Translations under genes and position numbers: made by a program
Source of the DNA: Chromobotia macracanthus
Taxonomy: Eukaryota > Chordata > Actinopteri > Cypriniformes > Botiidae
Assembly (NCBI GenBank): GCA_036877525.1
Contig: JAZGTH010000019.1
Coordinates: 8,406,001 to 8,470,000, forward strand
Direction: 5' to 3'
Length of the DNA: 64,000 bases
Shown here: in pieces, positions 34,773 through 46,763 of the stretch
Layout: every line of letters begins with the position of its first letter
Position numbering within the stretch: position 1 is the stretch's first letter
The notes under the pieces: model-generated
What the model was told of the DNA's origin: nothing
Databases searched by the model: none
The model's input: the letters and a program-made list of their open reading frames with translations, nothing else

Positions 34773-37700
34773 TTATCTCTGAATGAAAATCGACCGACCT
34801 CTGACAGTGACTTTGGTTAGAGCCTCACTGGAACCCACATGATTGGATGCGACACATTTATATGTTCCGCTGTCTGTTACTTTCAGCTGACCAATCTTCA
34901 GCAAGCCGTCTTTGGTGGTCTCTGCCAATGGAGACATGGCTGCTCCGCCCACACGTGTCCAGCGAAAGCGGATTGGATGAGTGCCATGGGCGACACACTG
35001 CAGACGAATGGCATCACCCTGACGAGCGACTGTTTCATCCTCCAGCGTGGTGGCGTAGGGAGGGGCTGAGGAAGAGGTCTGTCAGTTAGTGTCCACACAC
35101 AGCAGGTATTATGTTCTGCTTATTAAGGTGAATCTCACAACACCTGTCAAGGACATCCTGTTTTACCAAAAAATGGAAAGTTGTGTTGCTTTATGAAATT
35201 TAGCTCCTACTTTCAGGATCATTGGGATTATTTGTTTTCTTGTTATTTTATGCGGTCACTCTCAGCAAAATATATTTCTTTTTCCTGGTTCTGGTGAAAT
35301 GTGACCTAGGTGTGAGATTCACACAATTATTAATATAAAATCATTGATGTTCTCCCACAGTCTCATTATTAACCAGTTCTTTTACCACTCTCCCTAACTG
35401 TGCCTCAGTCCGAAGTTTACCATGTATTACTACTGTATATAGAGTTCTCTTGTATTTACATACTCTTTATCTGGGAGCTCAAAGGCCCCAGATCCTGATG
35501 AGTTCAGAGATTTCCTATACGATCACCTGTAGTTTGTCCACACTGACCTGAGTAGAACTCACACATAAAGTCTGATTTCAATGTACCTTCAGTGTACCAA
35601 CAGTAAGATCAACAGCGATATCAGCTTGTGTTTGTAACTTACAGTCCACCTCCAGCTGCACGTACGCTTCACTGAAGCCCACCGCATTTGTAGCGTTACA
35701 GATGTACTGGCCTGAGACAGACATTAAGAAACACTCAGAGTCCTTTCAACATGCACGTCATACCATAATTACTGTTTTCCTGAGGAACTTCTGTAGCTTT
35801 GGTTCAGAAAGTTTGACTTGTAAGAAAGTTTGATGTTTTTGTAATAAACTATCACAAACTGTCAAGGGACATTTGACTTCCCTCTGTCTGGGCCCTTTAA
35901 GCACAACATGTGATATTGCTGGTGAAGGATACCTGAGTCCTGACGTCCCACGTTATAGAGCGTAAGACTTCCTCCAGTCACCTTGTGCTGCCATGGCAAC
36001 GGGGCCCGCAGTTTAGACCAAGAAATGACTGGAGTGGGTGACCCTGAGAGAAAAAATAATGACAATGAATGACTTGTTTTTTATATAAGACTTATGAAAA
36101 TCTTAACTGAATTAAACTAAACTGCAATTAAACAGCCTTCATGGTGCTGTAAGTGATTTCAGCCATTTTGCTAAAACTTCCGCGACACACCCTTTCTGCA
36201 AAACTCATATGTACAATTTGATTGATAAACAAAGAGCATTTCTGATTGGCTAAAAATGTGTGGGTCACCACGACTACTTTTCACTGTTTATAGAGTCTCA
36301 CAGAGACAAGTGTAGATTATTTGTCATTGTGACATTGATATTTAATGTCCAGTTGGAGTAGTGTTAATGTTTTGAAAAAGTGAGTTTACCGCTAGCTTGG
36401 CAGTGCATGGTCACTGATTGGCCCTCCACGGCTGTGAGGTCAGTATCGGTTACTGAAGCCTGGGGCAATGTGCCAGTAGAGACTCCACCCTCCAGTTTAA
36501 GCTCCACCTTTTCCTCAGCAAGCCCTTCTCTACTTTGAACTCGACACACATATATTCCTGCATCCTCTGCTGTCATCACTGTCACCTGTACAGTCACATT
36601 GAGGAATAAATGTGTGAGCGGGAGTGAGCATTTGTGTGTGTGAGTGGTCAAGTAATAAGGCTTTGTTTCAATTAAAAATCTTTTTGGATTTCTTTACGTT
36701 TTGGACTCCACTGAGTGTCAGAGCAGAGGACTGTTCATTTACACGCATTCTTTACAGACACACACACACACCTGTAGTACAGCTGTGGTTTCTGTTGTGG
36801 ACACAAGTGCGATCTCACTTCCTCCTTCCAGTTTGAACCAGCTGACAGAGGGTCGTGGCTTTCCTAAGCCACTGCATTCTAGAGACACACTCTCACCTGC
36901 TCTGACCATTAGTGGGCCCTGTGGTGTTATTCGAACCTTTGGAGGCTCTAAGTGACATCATACATGCACACACAAACAGTTATAATAAAAACAGGTGACT
37001 GGGACCAGGATTATCACTTTTTGAAAACTGTACCAGTGTTTCTTGTTGTTTTGTATCTATATTTAGTTTGTTTTAATTTGGTTTGGTTATTCATTTTTAG
37101 TTTTTGTTTAAAGAACTTGGCAACACAAATTGTTCCATCACTCTATGATGAAATACACAACACTCCACTGGATGTGCTGCTGGACCTAGAAGAGGAAGAA
37201 CGTACACAGCAACCAAAGACATGGTTAAACGTTTCAGATGAGTGGAAATGCTGAAAATGAACCACAAACACAACAGAAGGTGTTAATATTGGCAAGGTTT
37301 GTTTCTGCAGACCGAAAGAGAGACATTAATGGGCTGAGGTCACGCGTGTATGGATCCTGGAATAAAAACAAATCGCTGGATATCACAATTATCACACAAG
37401 CATTTTCTATTAAAAGATTTGAACTTTAAAGCACATCCGCAGTTACAATGATTACATTAGCGACATTAAAACAAAATACTTCTCTTCTTTAGTTCAGAGA
37501 CCTTACGCAAAAAGAAATATTTAAATATAACATCTATACAATCGCATAGTTTTAAAAAAAATGTTTTTGTTTATCTTGGGTGGTTCATTTTGACAGAAAC
37601 AGTCTGAATTTAATTTATTTAACTCAATTAAAAAAAAATGCTACAATAATTATCTACATTTGTTTTTGTTAATTTAGCATTTATAGTTGTAATTTATTGT

Positions 37701-38810
37701 GTCTATTTTAGGTTATGGCAGTATTTTGATTCTGACGCTGATTTCACTTGTTAATGGCAATCAATATAACTGGCGCTGGTGGTGCAGAAGCAGCGCGCAC
37801 TAAACTCACGCTTGATGGACAGAGTGGCAGTGAAGGTCGCTTTTCCTTGCGCATTGGTTGCGACACAGCGGTACCCTCCCTGGTTATTGAGGCGGACATT
37901 AGTGATCGTCAGGATAGCACCATCAATCTTAACATTATCTGGAACAAAAACACATGCAACATGTAAACCATAAAAGCCATTAAAGTCATAATCATAAGAA
38001 CAGATGTAGCATTTCCTGATCAAAACTGGCCAGAAGAAAGAGGAGACTTAAAGTTTCAGTTAACAGTGTATATCAGACAGAAGTCTTTTTGCTCTTACAT
38101 TTATCTTATCAGTGTTTAAAAGAAACAGTTCTGTTGAATGTTAAGATTATTCAGCACCCCAGGTTCTCATGTCATGATGCAATGTTTATTTCAGTGTAAT
38201 CCAGAATCTGCTTGCCTTTACTTATAATCTGTTAGACAGTTAATGTGAACTCACCTCCCATCGGCTGTTGGTTGATTTTCTTCCACTCCAGCTGGACGGG
38301 CTGTGAGCCGCTCACCATGCGGCAGTGGAAGGTCACTGTCTCACCAGGTTTAACAACAGCCGCACGAGGTCGGATGGTCAAAGCTGGGTTTTGACCCCAT
38401 ACTATTGTGATTAAACTTCACATGAGATCTGCTGTAGTTTTGCTCCATCACACCTAATGTTAGACACCTCAGCCAATAGACTAAATATTTCTTCTAAAGT
38501 TGAGAAATAATTTCTCAGGCCTGACTTTAGACTGTTGTTTCTGTTAAAAACCCACACATTCTTACCACTTCTTAATTTAGCATCTATCAGTGTGTCGTCA
38601 GATGGAAACAGATGGAACAGTTCAAATTATGTTGAATTGACAGTATAACTAAAGTAAAACTAATAATAAAAGAATAAAGCTGACATTCATTTTACAAAGA
38701 CACAATAATAAACTATGAACAATTAAAATTCGCTGTAGTGATATTAGAGTTGATTCACCTGTTTGCAGAAGAGCAGAAAGAACCAGGGCTGCAGTGTAGA
38801 TCTTCATCAT
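34773..38810 (-). CDS. Secreted four-Ig-domain protein resembling the Ig repeats of perlecan (HSPG2-like)
   Basis: Eight exons join in phase to about 384 residues: 38759-38810, 38255-38383, 37810-37938, 36772-36947, 36390-36585, 35933-36043, 35643-35711, 34773-35065. Residues 1-17 are a signal peptide (MMKIYTAALVLSALLQT). Four I-set/C2 Ig domains follow, each with Cys pair and Trp: FHC..EW..YRC, LEC..SW..YVC, MHC..SW..YIC, LQC..RW..YKC. Domain 3 (TPVISWSKLRAPLPWQHK; QDSGQYICNATNAVGFSEA) and domain 4 (SPPYATT, CVAHGTHPIRFRW) follow perlecan domain IV closely. No transmembrane helix, laminin-G or EGF modules are seen, so a short secreted or matrix protein is inferred. The 3' end is uncertain: the last exon either reads on to a TAA at 34773, or splices at 34799 into a short exon near 34690. 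A possible AATAAA lies at 34443-34448. Confidence 0.82.
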
Positions 38811-40180
38811 GGAGACTGACTGGAGATCTTCTCTGAAGAACAGTCCAACACTACTTTCTCTCTTTCTCTCTCACTCACACTCACAATCTGCACAGATACT
38901 CCCTGTCACTGCACACACACGTCTACAGCAGGTTCATTTGCTTTAGAATGTTATTTTATTGAACTCACAGTAAAAGTCACAGTACAGAAGCAGTTAAGTG
39001 TCCTACAAAGTATTTGGAAATGGCAGCCGCCGTTTATCACACCAGTAAATTTACATCTCTGAATCTTAAATCCTGAAATAAAGGGTTAACGTGGTAAAGT
39101 ATCATTTGAACTGTGTGTCTGTTCTAATGTTTAAAGAGCGTTTCGTCATCTGCAAACAGGAGTCCAGAGTCTGACTGTGCTGAGAGGGTTGCATGAGTTT
39201 GTGTGACTGTGATCAAAGGGAAGGACTTTAAATCAAAGGTGAGCACACGTACATCCATGTAAACACACTCAGATCTAAACAGGAGTGTTTACAGCACAGT
39301 CCAGCCAGAAAGCTGCCACCTCTTTACTGACAAGTAATGTTCTTCCTGGCCTTCCACACGCAGTACACAAAAGTGTGTTTAATTCCTCAGATGAAGTACA
39401 AAGAGAATCAGAGGTCACATTAATGATGTCACATCAGTATTGAACTAGAATGCTTGTTGGAAGCCTGGTTTCACAGACAAGCTTAAGCCTGGTCGCAGAC
39501 TAAAATGCATGTTTAAGCTGTCGTAACTGAAAACAACTTGCCCTGACATCTTAAAACATATAAGAGTCATTGTTTTGAATCAAGATGCACTCCAGTAATG
39601 TTTATAAAAGGTACTTTGTAATTTAACTAAGGTCTACTCCTGGCTTAATCTAAGCCCTGTCTGGGAAACTGGCCTCTGTGTTTATCAGTTTAATCTGGAA
39701 CTGAATGCTGCGGTATAAAGTCAGACATCACTGTCAGACATCTTATAGTCATGTGAACGTGTCTCTTAAGGTTTAATCAGTTACGAATCCTTGAATTTCA
39801 TTTCATTCTAGTATCTTTACCCTGTAAAAACTGACTATGGGCTATAACCCTTACATTCTGTTTAGAGTCTACAAATCCGAAAATATCAAGCTTATACTTA
39901 CATTTTCTATACGTATTTTTGTATGTTGAAGACTGGCAGATTGAGGAGTGAAATCAGACAGTAAAGAAGAAGCTCTTGATAAACTCTTCAGGTGTCAGAG
40001 GACGTTCTTCATGGACTCAGATCAGACTAGCAGCAGAAGTTATTTCACAATGTGATTTTAACTGCAAATATGACTGTAAAAACATGAATACATGAAATTC
40101 GACCATATAGGTTTACGTACAGACTGAATATTTCGACACGTATCTGCTTACGTTCACTTTACCGACTGTATTTACAGGAA
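38811..40180. other. Upstream region of the Ig-domain gene, no other gene seen
   Basis: A TC-rich and CACTCACA stretch lies at about 38855-38885, just upstream of the start codon. No further exons or repeats could be supported. Confidence 0.4.
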
Positions 40181-40184
40181 ACAC

Positions 40185-40440
40185 CCGCCAAAACGATCAT
40201 TTGGACACCTTTGCGGATTTGACCGTTGAGGCGCGCACCCGAGTTCCCGCGAGTGCACACCGGCAGCCGCGCGCGTTCACAGAGAGCGGAGCAGAAGCTG
40301 CCGTGCACTGCGCGCGCGTGACACGTTAGAGAGGAGCGCGCGGAGGACGTGTTTGGTGACAGCGCTGTCAGTGCGCTGATTTTAACAACGCGCGGCTGCG
40401 CGCTCACATCCTCTTTCCGGGTTTGTTGTGTGACTAACTG
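40185..40440. promoter_or_regulatory. CpG-rich segment, candidate promoter
   Basis: This is the most CpG-dense part of the window (many GCGC and CGCG words at 40228-40405). It sits between the minus-strand Ig gene and the plus-strand NLR gene A, about 0.4 kb before sequence resembling the 5' exon of NLR gene B. It probably marks a promoter, most simply that of NLR gene A. Open frames on both strands here have no protein motif. Confidence 0.45.
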
Positions 40441-40477
40441 CGGTGCTGTGACAGTCAGGCAGGGTCACCAGAGAGAG

Positions 40478-40580
40478 CTGCAGCGGATCACCTCACCGGA
40501 TCACCTGCAGCGGATCATCTCACCGGATCACCTGCAGCGGATCACCTCACCGGATCACCTCACCGGATCACCTCCGGATC
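40478..40580 (+). repeat. 27-bp tandem repeat in the CpG-rich segment
   Basis: Units start CTGCAGCGGATCACCTCACC and end GGATCAC. Three full units are followed by shortened CACCGGATCACCT pieces. If translated from 40349 they read LQRITSPDH repeats, but nothing else supports coding. Confidence 0.85.
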
Positions 40581-40867
40581 ATCTGCTGGAAGTGAAGGAA
40601 CTGGTACAACTGAAAGTAAAAACATTACCATCTTTCATCGACGAGGGAGGAAGCTGAAAAACAACACGCGCCAACGGGTTAGTTTTCCACCTGAATACAT
40701 TTATAAAGCTACACAGTATGTTATCAGCTTTGTTAAAAGCCTCAAATGAGTTTAAATCAAGCCTCAAATGACCTCAAGCCATTTGCAGTGGCATATTGTC
40801 TACTGGTCATAGTATCATATACAGTACAGACTGTTTGATAAATGTTTTATTTCTAGTTCCTAAACAG

Positions 40868-40970
40868 CAGACAGGTCGAACAAGTGAAGTGAAAAGTAAA
40901 ATGCATGACAGTTTTTCATCACGAGAACTGAAGCTGGAAGAGCGACGTTTAGCAGCTGGTTCATTCCTCA
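40868..40970 (+). other. Putative 5' non-coding exon of NLR gene A
   Basis: After an AG (TCCTAAACAG) the sequence CAGACAGGTCGAACAAGTGA through TTCATTCCTCACG matches, with gaps, a block upstream of NLR gene B at 50299-50383. In gene B the block ends at a good donor (ACG|GTACGT). Here the equivalent bases are ACG|ATACGT. Transcription is not shown. Confidence 0.35.
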
Positions 40971-41021
40971 CGATACGTACATTTATAAAGCTGTACTTTT
41001 ATCTTTCATATAGTGAAGTTT

Positions 41022-41595
41022 GAAACTCTTGTGTAAGTAAGTACAGTTCATGGCTCTCATTTAGAAAGTTATTTTCTTAGTTTCTTGATAACCCAGTGAT
41101 CCAGTTTATCTGGTGAATCTGGTTTAGATGGACAGTGTACAACACAGCCTGAAGGGTTTGTTCAGTGTTTTCAGTGTGACATTCAGATCATTACATGCTT
41201 GTTTTTCAGGTTCATAAACAGAGCGTATAGCCACAATCCAACTTTACAAAAACATAAACAAAAACCAAGAAAATCCCCCCCCAATGTTTTTAACAATCCT
41301 AAAGTTTGTGTGAACTGAAGTTGTAAGTGACTTCAGAGTTCAGATGTAAGTGAAAGTAAGAGAATGATTGAGATAAAGGAGAGTGGCTAATGGCTCTGGC
41401 TGTGCCCAAGCCGTCAGATGTTGTCATCAGAAAAGGTCTGCCATTCTAGAAGTGAAGTACATTTTCAGATTTTAAGGATTATGAGGGTGCAAGAATTAAA
41501 AAAATAAATGATTTATAATGAACTCTGCTCTTTTATGTTCCATAAAAACAAGAATATTTAGGTTTCATTGTGACTTTAGGCCACATTACTCTCAT
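41022..41595 (+). repeat. 574-bp block duplicated upstream of both NLR genes (copy A)
   Basis: It is almost identical to 50731-51305. By eye I find one base change (GGCTGTGCCC against GGCTATGCCC) and one extra A in a run. It lies in the presumed first intron, and identity ends sharply after CATTACTCTCAT. Confidence 0.92.
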
Positions 41596-42699
41596 CGCAT
41601 AGTTTAACTTTTTCTTCATATTACTTTATATAGTAATATGAACTTTAAAATCTAAAATGATCTAAAATCACCATCAGACTTGTTTCAGCACAGATGATAG
41701 TAGATTAACAATGGCAATGTAAGTAGCCCTGGCACCAAATGAGTGTTGTTATAGTTCTAAAGGGCAAATAGTCAAAGTTATTATGTGAAGCACAAAAAAC
41801 TTCACATGACATCCGTCATTCTACAGGAATTGGATGAATAATGTATTAAGCAGCTCCTTCAATCAGCAAGAAAGATGTTTCATGGTCAGGAGGAGGATGA
41901 ATTGTGTCCAGTCAGGTTAGTCAGAAGACTAACGTTACACACACTAACGTAAGACACACTAACGTAAGACACTAACTCTTATTTTACAGCTTTAAGATTA
42001 ACTTGTTAATTACAAGCTGTAAAAATCTGTGCCGATCAGGTTTGTGTCTCCCGGCCTGGTCCGGGTCTAGCTTTCAAATAATAGATGGATCTGGGCCGGT
42101 TCTGCCCATCACATTTCAACAGCTCTTTGGTTTCAGGCACGAATGTTTGGATCCTTGAAGACCTCTATCTCATTTTACACACATTTTTACAGTTGTACAA
42201 CAGGTAAATATTTGTTGGTAGGATAATTTATAATAATAACAACTATAATGTGTCCATCTAAATCCATATGTATTTTACATAATATTGAACAGGATACAGT
42301 ACTGAATAATATCACATTCATTTCTTGTAAAATAATATTTATGTCTGTGATGAGAGTTTTATTGCTTGCTTGATTGATACAGTGCACATTATATTTTTTT
42401 CAAAGATTGTGGGTTCAGAAAAACATATCGATGTATAGGATGTTATTTCTCATTTTAACATTTACATGTCATTTATTGCTATTGCAGGTGCTTATCTGTA
42501 GCAGCTTACACAAATGTATACTCAATTTCATTGTTTCCTGGTCCCCAGTCACACTGTAAATGCATATATGTCTATATGTATCTTTATTATGTATCTAAAC
42601 ATCTGTGTGCATGTCTAATAGCGGACTCTTGTCACAGAGTGAAAGAAGCACTGCCTTGATAAACTCATAAAGAGAAAGAGGAGCAGCAACTACATCAGA
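41596..42699 (+). other. Presumed 5' intron of NLR gene A
   Basis: There is no sequence of its own to annotate. The end (about 42635-42699, ACAGAGTGAAAG, AAGCACTGCCTTGATAAACT) is the 5' UTR before the ATG and matches the same position in gene B (52256-52317). Confidence 0.5.
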
Positions 42700-45600
42700 A
42701 TGAGTTTCAATAACGAGATGAACACTGCAGTATCTCCAGAACCCAGCTGTGTGTCTATGAAGAGTAATGAATCTATTACAGATCCACCTAGTCTCAGTGG
42801 TGGACCAGTGACCTCTGACCTCAGGTGAGATATTATACAGTACAAGACTTTAAAGTAATTTAAAGAGTTTAATCACCTAAGAAGCAGACAAGATAAAAAA
42901 CTGATATTTTATGTATGTTCTCGTTTTAACCAGGAAGGGAGCAGCATCATCAGTATCTAGCTGTGTGTCTATGAACAGTGACAGATTCATTGATCAACCC
43001 CCAGAATATGGCAATGAAGCTGTGACCTCTGTCCCTATACAGCTGTACCCAGAAACAGCCCTGCAGACACACACACTGCTGGAGGAGACTACAGACCTGC
43101 AGCAGGATCCTCACCAACTAGTGGATGGTGTTCTGCAGAGAGTCAAAGACCAACACAAAACCAGCATGAGGACCAAGTATGAGAGTTTATTTGAGGGAAT
43201 CAAACTACAAGAGAATCAAACCCTCCTGAAGAAGATTTACACACAGCTGTACATCATAGAGGGAGAGAGTGAAGGAGTGAATGAAGAACATGAGGTTTTA
43301 CACATGGAGAAAAACCCCAGAACACAACACTTACAAGACACTCCAATCTACTGTAATGACATCTTTAAACCCTTATCTGCACCAGGATATAGCACAGAGA
43401 AAAGAAGAAGGAAAGACAAAATCAAGACTGTTCTTACTAAAGGCATCGCTGGAATTGGAAAAACCGTCTCTGTGCAGAAGTTCATTCTGGACTGGGCTGA
43501 GGGAACAGCAAATCAGGATGTAGATTTCATGTTTGTGCTTCCATTTCGAGAGCTGAACTTGATTAAAGATGATCAGTACAGTCTTCACAAACTTCTGCTT
43601 GACTTTCATCCTGAACTTCAAGATCTGGACTCACAGATTTATGATGAGTGTAAAATTGTGTTCATCTTTGATGGTCTGGATGAAACCAGATGTACACTGA
43701 TGTTTTCAGACAGTGAGAAAGTTTCTGATGTGACTGAGACTTCATCAGTGGGTGTGTTGATGTCAAACCTCATCAAAGGAGATCTGCTTCCCTCTGCTCT
43801 CATCTGGATCACCTCCAGACCAGCAGCAGCCAATCAGATCCCTTCTAAATACATCAACCGTGTGACAGAAATCCAGGGATTCAGTGACCCTCAGAAGGAG
43901 GAATATTTCAGGAAGAGAATCACTGATGAGCATCAAGCCAGCAGAATCATCCCGCACATTAGAAGATCAAGAAGCCTCCACATCATGTGTCACATACCAG
44001 TCTTCTGTTGGATCTCATCCACTGTGCTTCAAAACATCCTGAAACAAGATGACAGTGCAGAAATCCCTAAAACTCTGACAGAAATGTACATCCACTTTCT
44101 GCTCATTCAGATAAATGTGAAGAACCAGAAATATGATGAGAGAAATCCAGAGAAACTCCTGCAGTCCAACAGAGAAGTGATTGTGAAACTGTCTGAACTG
44201 GCTTTCAAACAGCTGATGAAAGGCAATGTGATGTTCTATGAGGAGGATCTGAGAGAGTGTGGGATAGATATCACTGATGCCTCAGTGTATTCTGGGATCT
44301 GCACTGAGATCTTTAAGGAGGAATCTGTGATTTATCAGAGGAAAATCTACTGCTTCATACATCTGAGCTTTCAGGAGTTTCTGGCTGCATTTTATGTGTT
44401 TCACTGCTGTTCATGTAGTGCATTAAAATCACTTGACATTTTTCATCCGTTGTATAATTTGCTTAAAGCAGCAGTTGATAAAGCCCTGCAGAGTGAATCT
44501 GGACACCTGGATCTTTTCCTGCGATTCCTGCTGGGCATCTTACTGGAGACCAATCAGAGACTCTTACAGGATCTCCTGACACACAAAGTGGACACCTCAG
44601 AAACCTTAAAAGAAATCACACAGTATGTTAAAAATAAAATTAAATATGATCATCTGTTAGCTGAAAGATCCATCAACCTGTTCCTCTGTCTGCTTGAACT
44701 GAATGATCAGACTCTGTACAGAGAGATTCAGGAGTTTGTGAGATCAGACAAACACTCAGAGAATAAACTCTCTGCTGCTCACTGCTCAGCAATAGCCTAC
44801 ATGCTTCAGATGTCAGAGGAGGTTCTGGATGAGCTGGACCTGAAGAAATACAACACAACAGAGGAGGGTAGAAGAAGACTCATACCAGCTGTCATCAACT
44901 GCACAAGAGCTCTGTGAGTGTTTAACAGCTGTATTGGTTATGTGAGAGTTATGAATAACTAGGAATTGAAGGAGTCAGTATAAATTTGAACTGAAAATTG
45001 TGTTTCACTCTCTTTCAGACTTGCTGACTGTAATCTCACTGATCAGTGCTGTACAATTGTGGCTTCAGCTCTTCAATCCTCAAACTGTCCTCTGAGAGAG
45101 CTGGACCTGAGTAACAATGACCTGCAGGATTCAGGAGTGAAGCTGATCTCTGATGTTCTGAAGAGTCACAACTGTAAACTTCAAATACTGAGGTAAGGAG
45201 ATTTTTACTTACACTTTATAAAATGTAATTTTTATTGTACTGTAGATTCACTGTTGGAACAATATTCTATAGTTTCTATAAAACAATACTATAAACAATA
45301 ATGATGGTCTTGACGAGTTACAAACTATAGATCCAACAAGTACATTAAACACGTACAATTTAACCAATTTAATTTAACACCATGCAGGTCTGTGTATGCG
45401 TGTTCTGGAAAAGAGGTGTTAAAACATACTAACACTAATATTCTTGATGTCTGTAGGTTATCAGGCTGTATGGTGACAGAGAAAGGCTGTTGTCATCTGG
45501 CTTCAGCTCTGAGTTCAAACCCCTCACACCTGAGAGAGCTGGATCTGAGCTACAATCAGCCAGGACACTCAGGAGTCCAGCTGCTGTCTGAGAGACTCAA

Positions 45601-46627
45601 CCATCCAAACTGCTCACTGGAGACACTCAAGTATGTGGGGTAGTGTGTATAAAATAAAAACACAGTACCTAGATATACCAGTTACTGAGAGATGGATCAA
45701 CTAATTTAAAATAAACAACCGTAGACTTTCAGTTACCACACCATAAGCCAACTTGAAAGTGAAGCTTTATCCTGGCCATGCTTATTTAAACAGACTTAAA
45801 CCATCTCAGACACAAGGTATATTGTAACATTTTGATCTGAAAAGGAGTAGTATATTTGGAGTTAAATGTGATACTGGTATTTTGTATGTAATGATAGCAA
45901 ACAAGTAGTAATGAGACATTTGTTATCCCTACCTTTATTTATTGTCTAGTTTGGACTATGGAGAACATTTCAGGATCAAACCAGGACTGAGAAAATGTAA
46001 ATCCTTCCTCTCCTTTACCCAAATCTCACCTACATGTAACTGACCTGTCAAACTGTACATGATAATTAATCTCTCTTCTTCTGTTCAGATTTCTGTGATC
46101 TCACACTGGATCCAGACACAGCAAACACTCATCTTGTTCTCTCTGAAGGGAACAGAAAGGTCACACATGTGAAAGCGGAGCAGCCGTATCCTGATCATCC
46201 AGAGAGATTTGAGAACTATGAGCAGGTTCTGTGTAGAGAGAGTCTGACTGGACGCTGTTACTGGGAGGCTGAATGGAGCGGCTGGTCTGATATAGCAATG
46301 TCATATAAAGAAATCGGTAGGAAAGGAAAGACTGAAGACTGTGATTTTGGACTCAATGAGAAGTCTTGGGCCTTGAGCTGTGTGAACGGCAGATTTACGG
46401 TGTGGTATAATAAAAACAGCATTGACATATCTGTCCCTTCACCACAACCTAAAATAATAGGAGTGTATCTGGACTGGTGGGCCGGCACTCTGTCCTTCTA
46501 CAGCGTCTCTGACACACACACACTCACACACTTACACACATTCAACACCACATTCACTGAACCCCTCTATGCTGGATTTGGGGTTTTTTATTCTGACTGC
46601 TCAGTGTCTTTGTGTCCAATTGAATGA
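42700..46627 (+). CDS. NLR gene A: FISNA-NACHT-LRR-B30.2 (fish NLRP12-like / NLR-C type)
   Basis: A cytosolic innate immune sensor by family. Exons: 42700-42824, 42934-44913, 45019-45192, 45457-45630, 45950-45996, 46089-46627; phases fit and give 1012 residues. The N-terminus has two short repeats around PSCVSMKSNESITDPP and SSCVSMNSDRFIDQPP. A FISNA segment (VLQRVKDQHKTSMRTKYESL, about 115-180) leads into NACHT: Walker A GIAGIGKT (about 212-219), Walker B IVFIFDGLDE (about 283-292), sensor WITSRP. Winged-helix and superhelical parts follow to about 700. Each LRR exon is 174 bp, phase 2 (LRELDLSNNDLQDSGVKLI; LRELDLSYNQPGHSGVQLL). A 47-bp linker exon joins the PRY-SPRY/B30.2 domain (LDPDTANTHLVLSEGNRKV; GRCYWEAEW; VGVYLDWW-like GVYLDWWAGTLSF). 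AATAAA lies at 46758-46763. Two LRR exons is short for an NLR. Ligand unknown. Confidence 0.92.
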
Positions 46628-46763
46628 ACTTTTGCAAGGAGCAGCACACTGGCTGAGATATACAATATTCTCAGTGCCTTTATTTACACAGACACTCTCA
46701 TACAAGCATACTTGTAAACATTTTTCTTTAAATATGAACGTGTCTCACTTTTGATTTAATAAA

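Noticed and set aside
40349..40657. 102-codon frame with LQRITSPDH repeats
   Set aside because: Explained by a 27-bp tandem repeat in a CpG-rich segment; no splice partner or homologous motif.
42911..42933. Start of NLR gene A at the ATG at 42911
   Set aside because: These bases are the intron end (TTTTAACCAG) and an upstream exon with ATG at 42700 joins in phase; the same holds for gene B at 52529.
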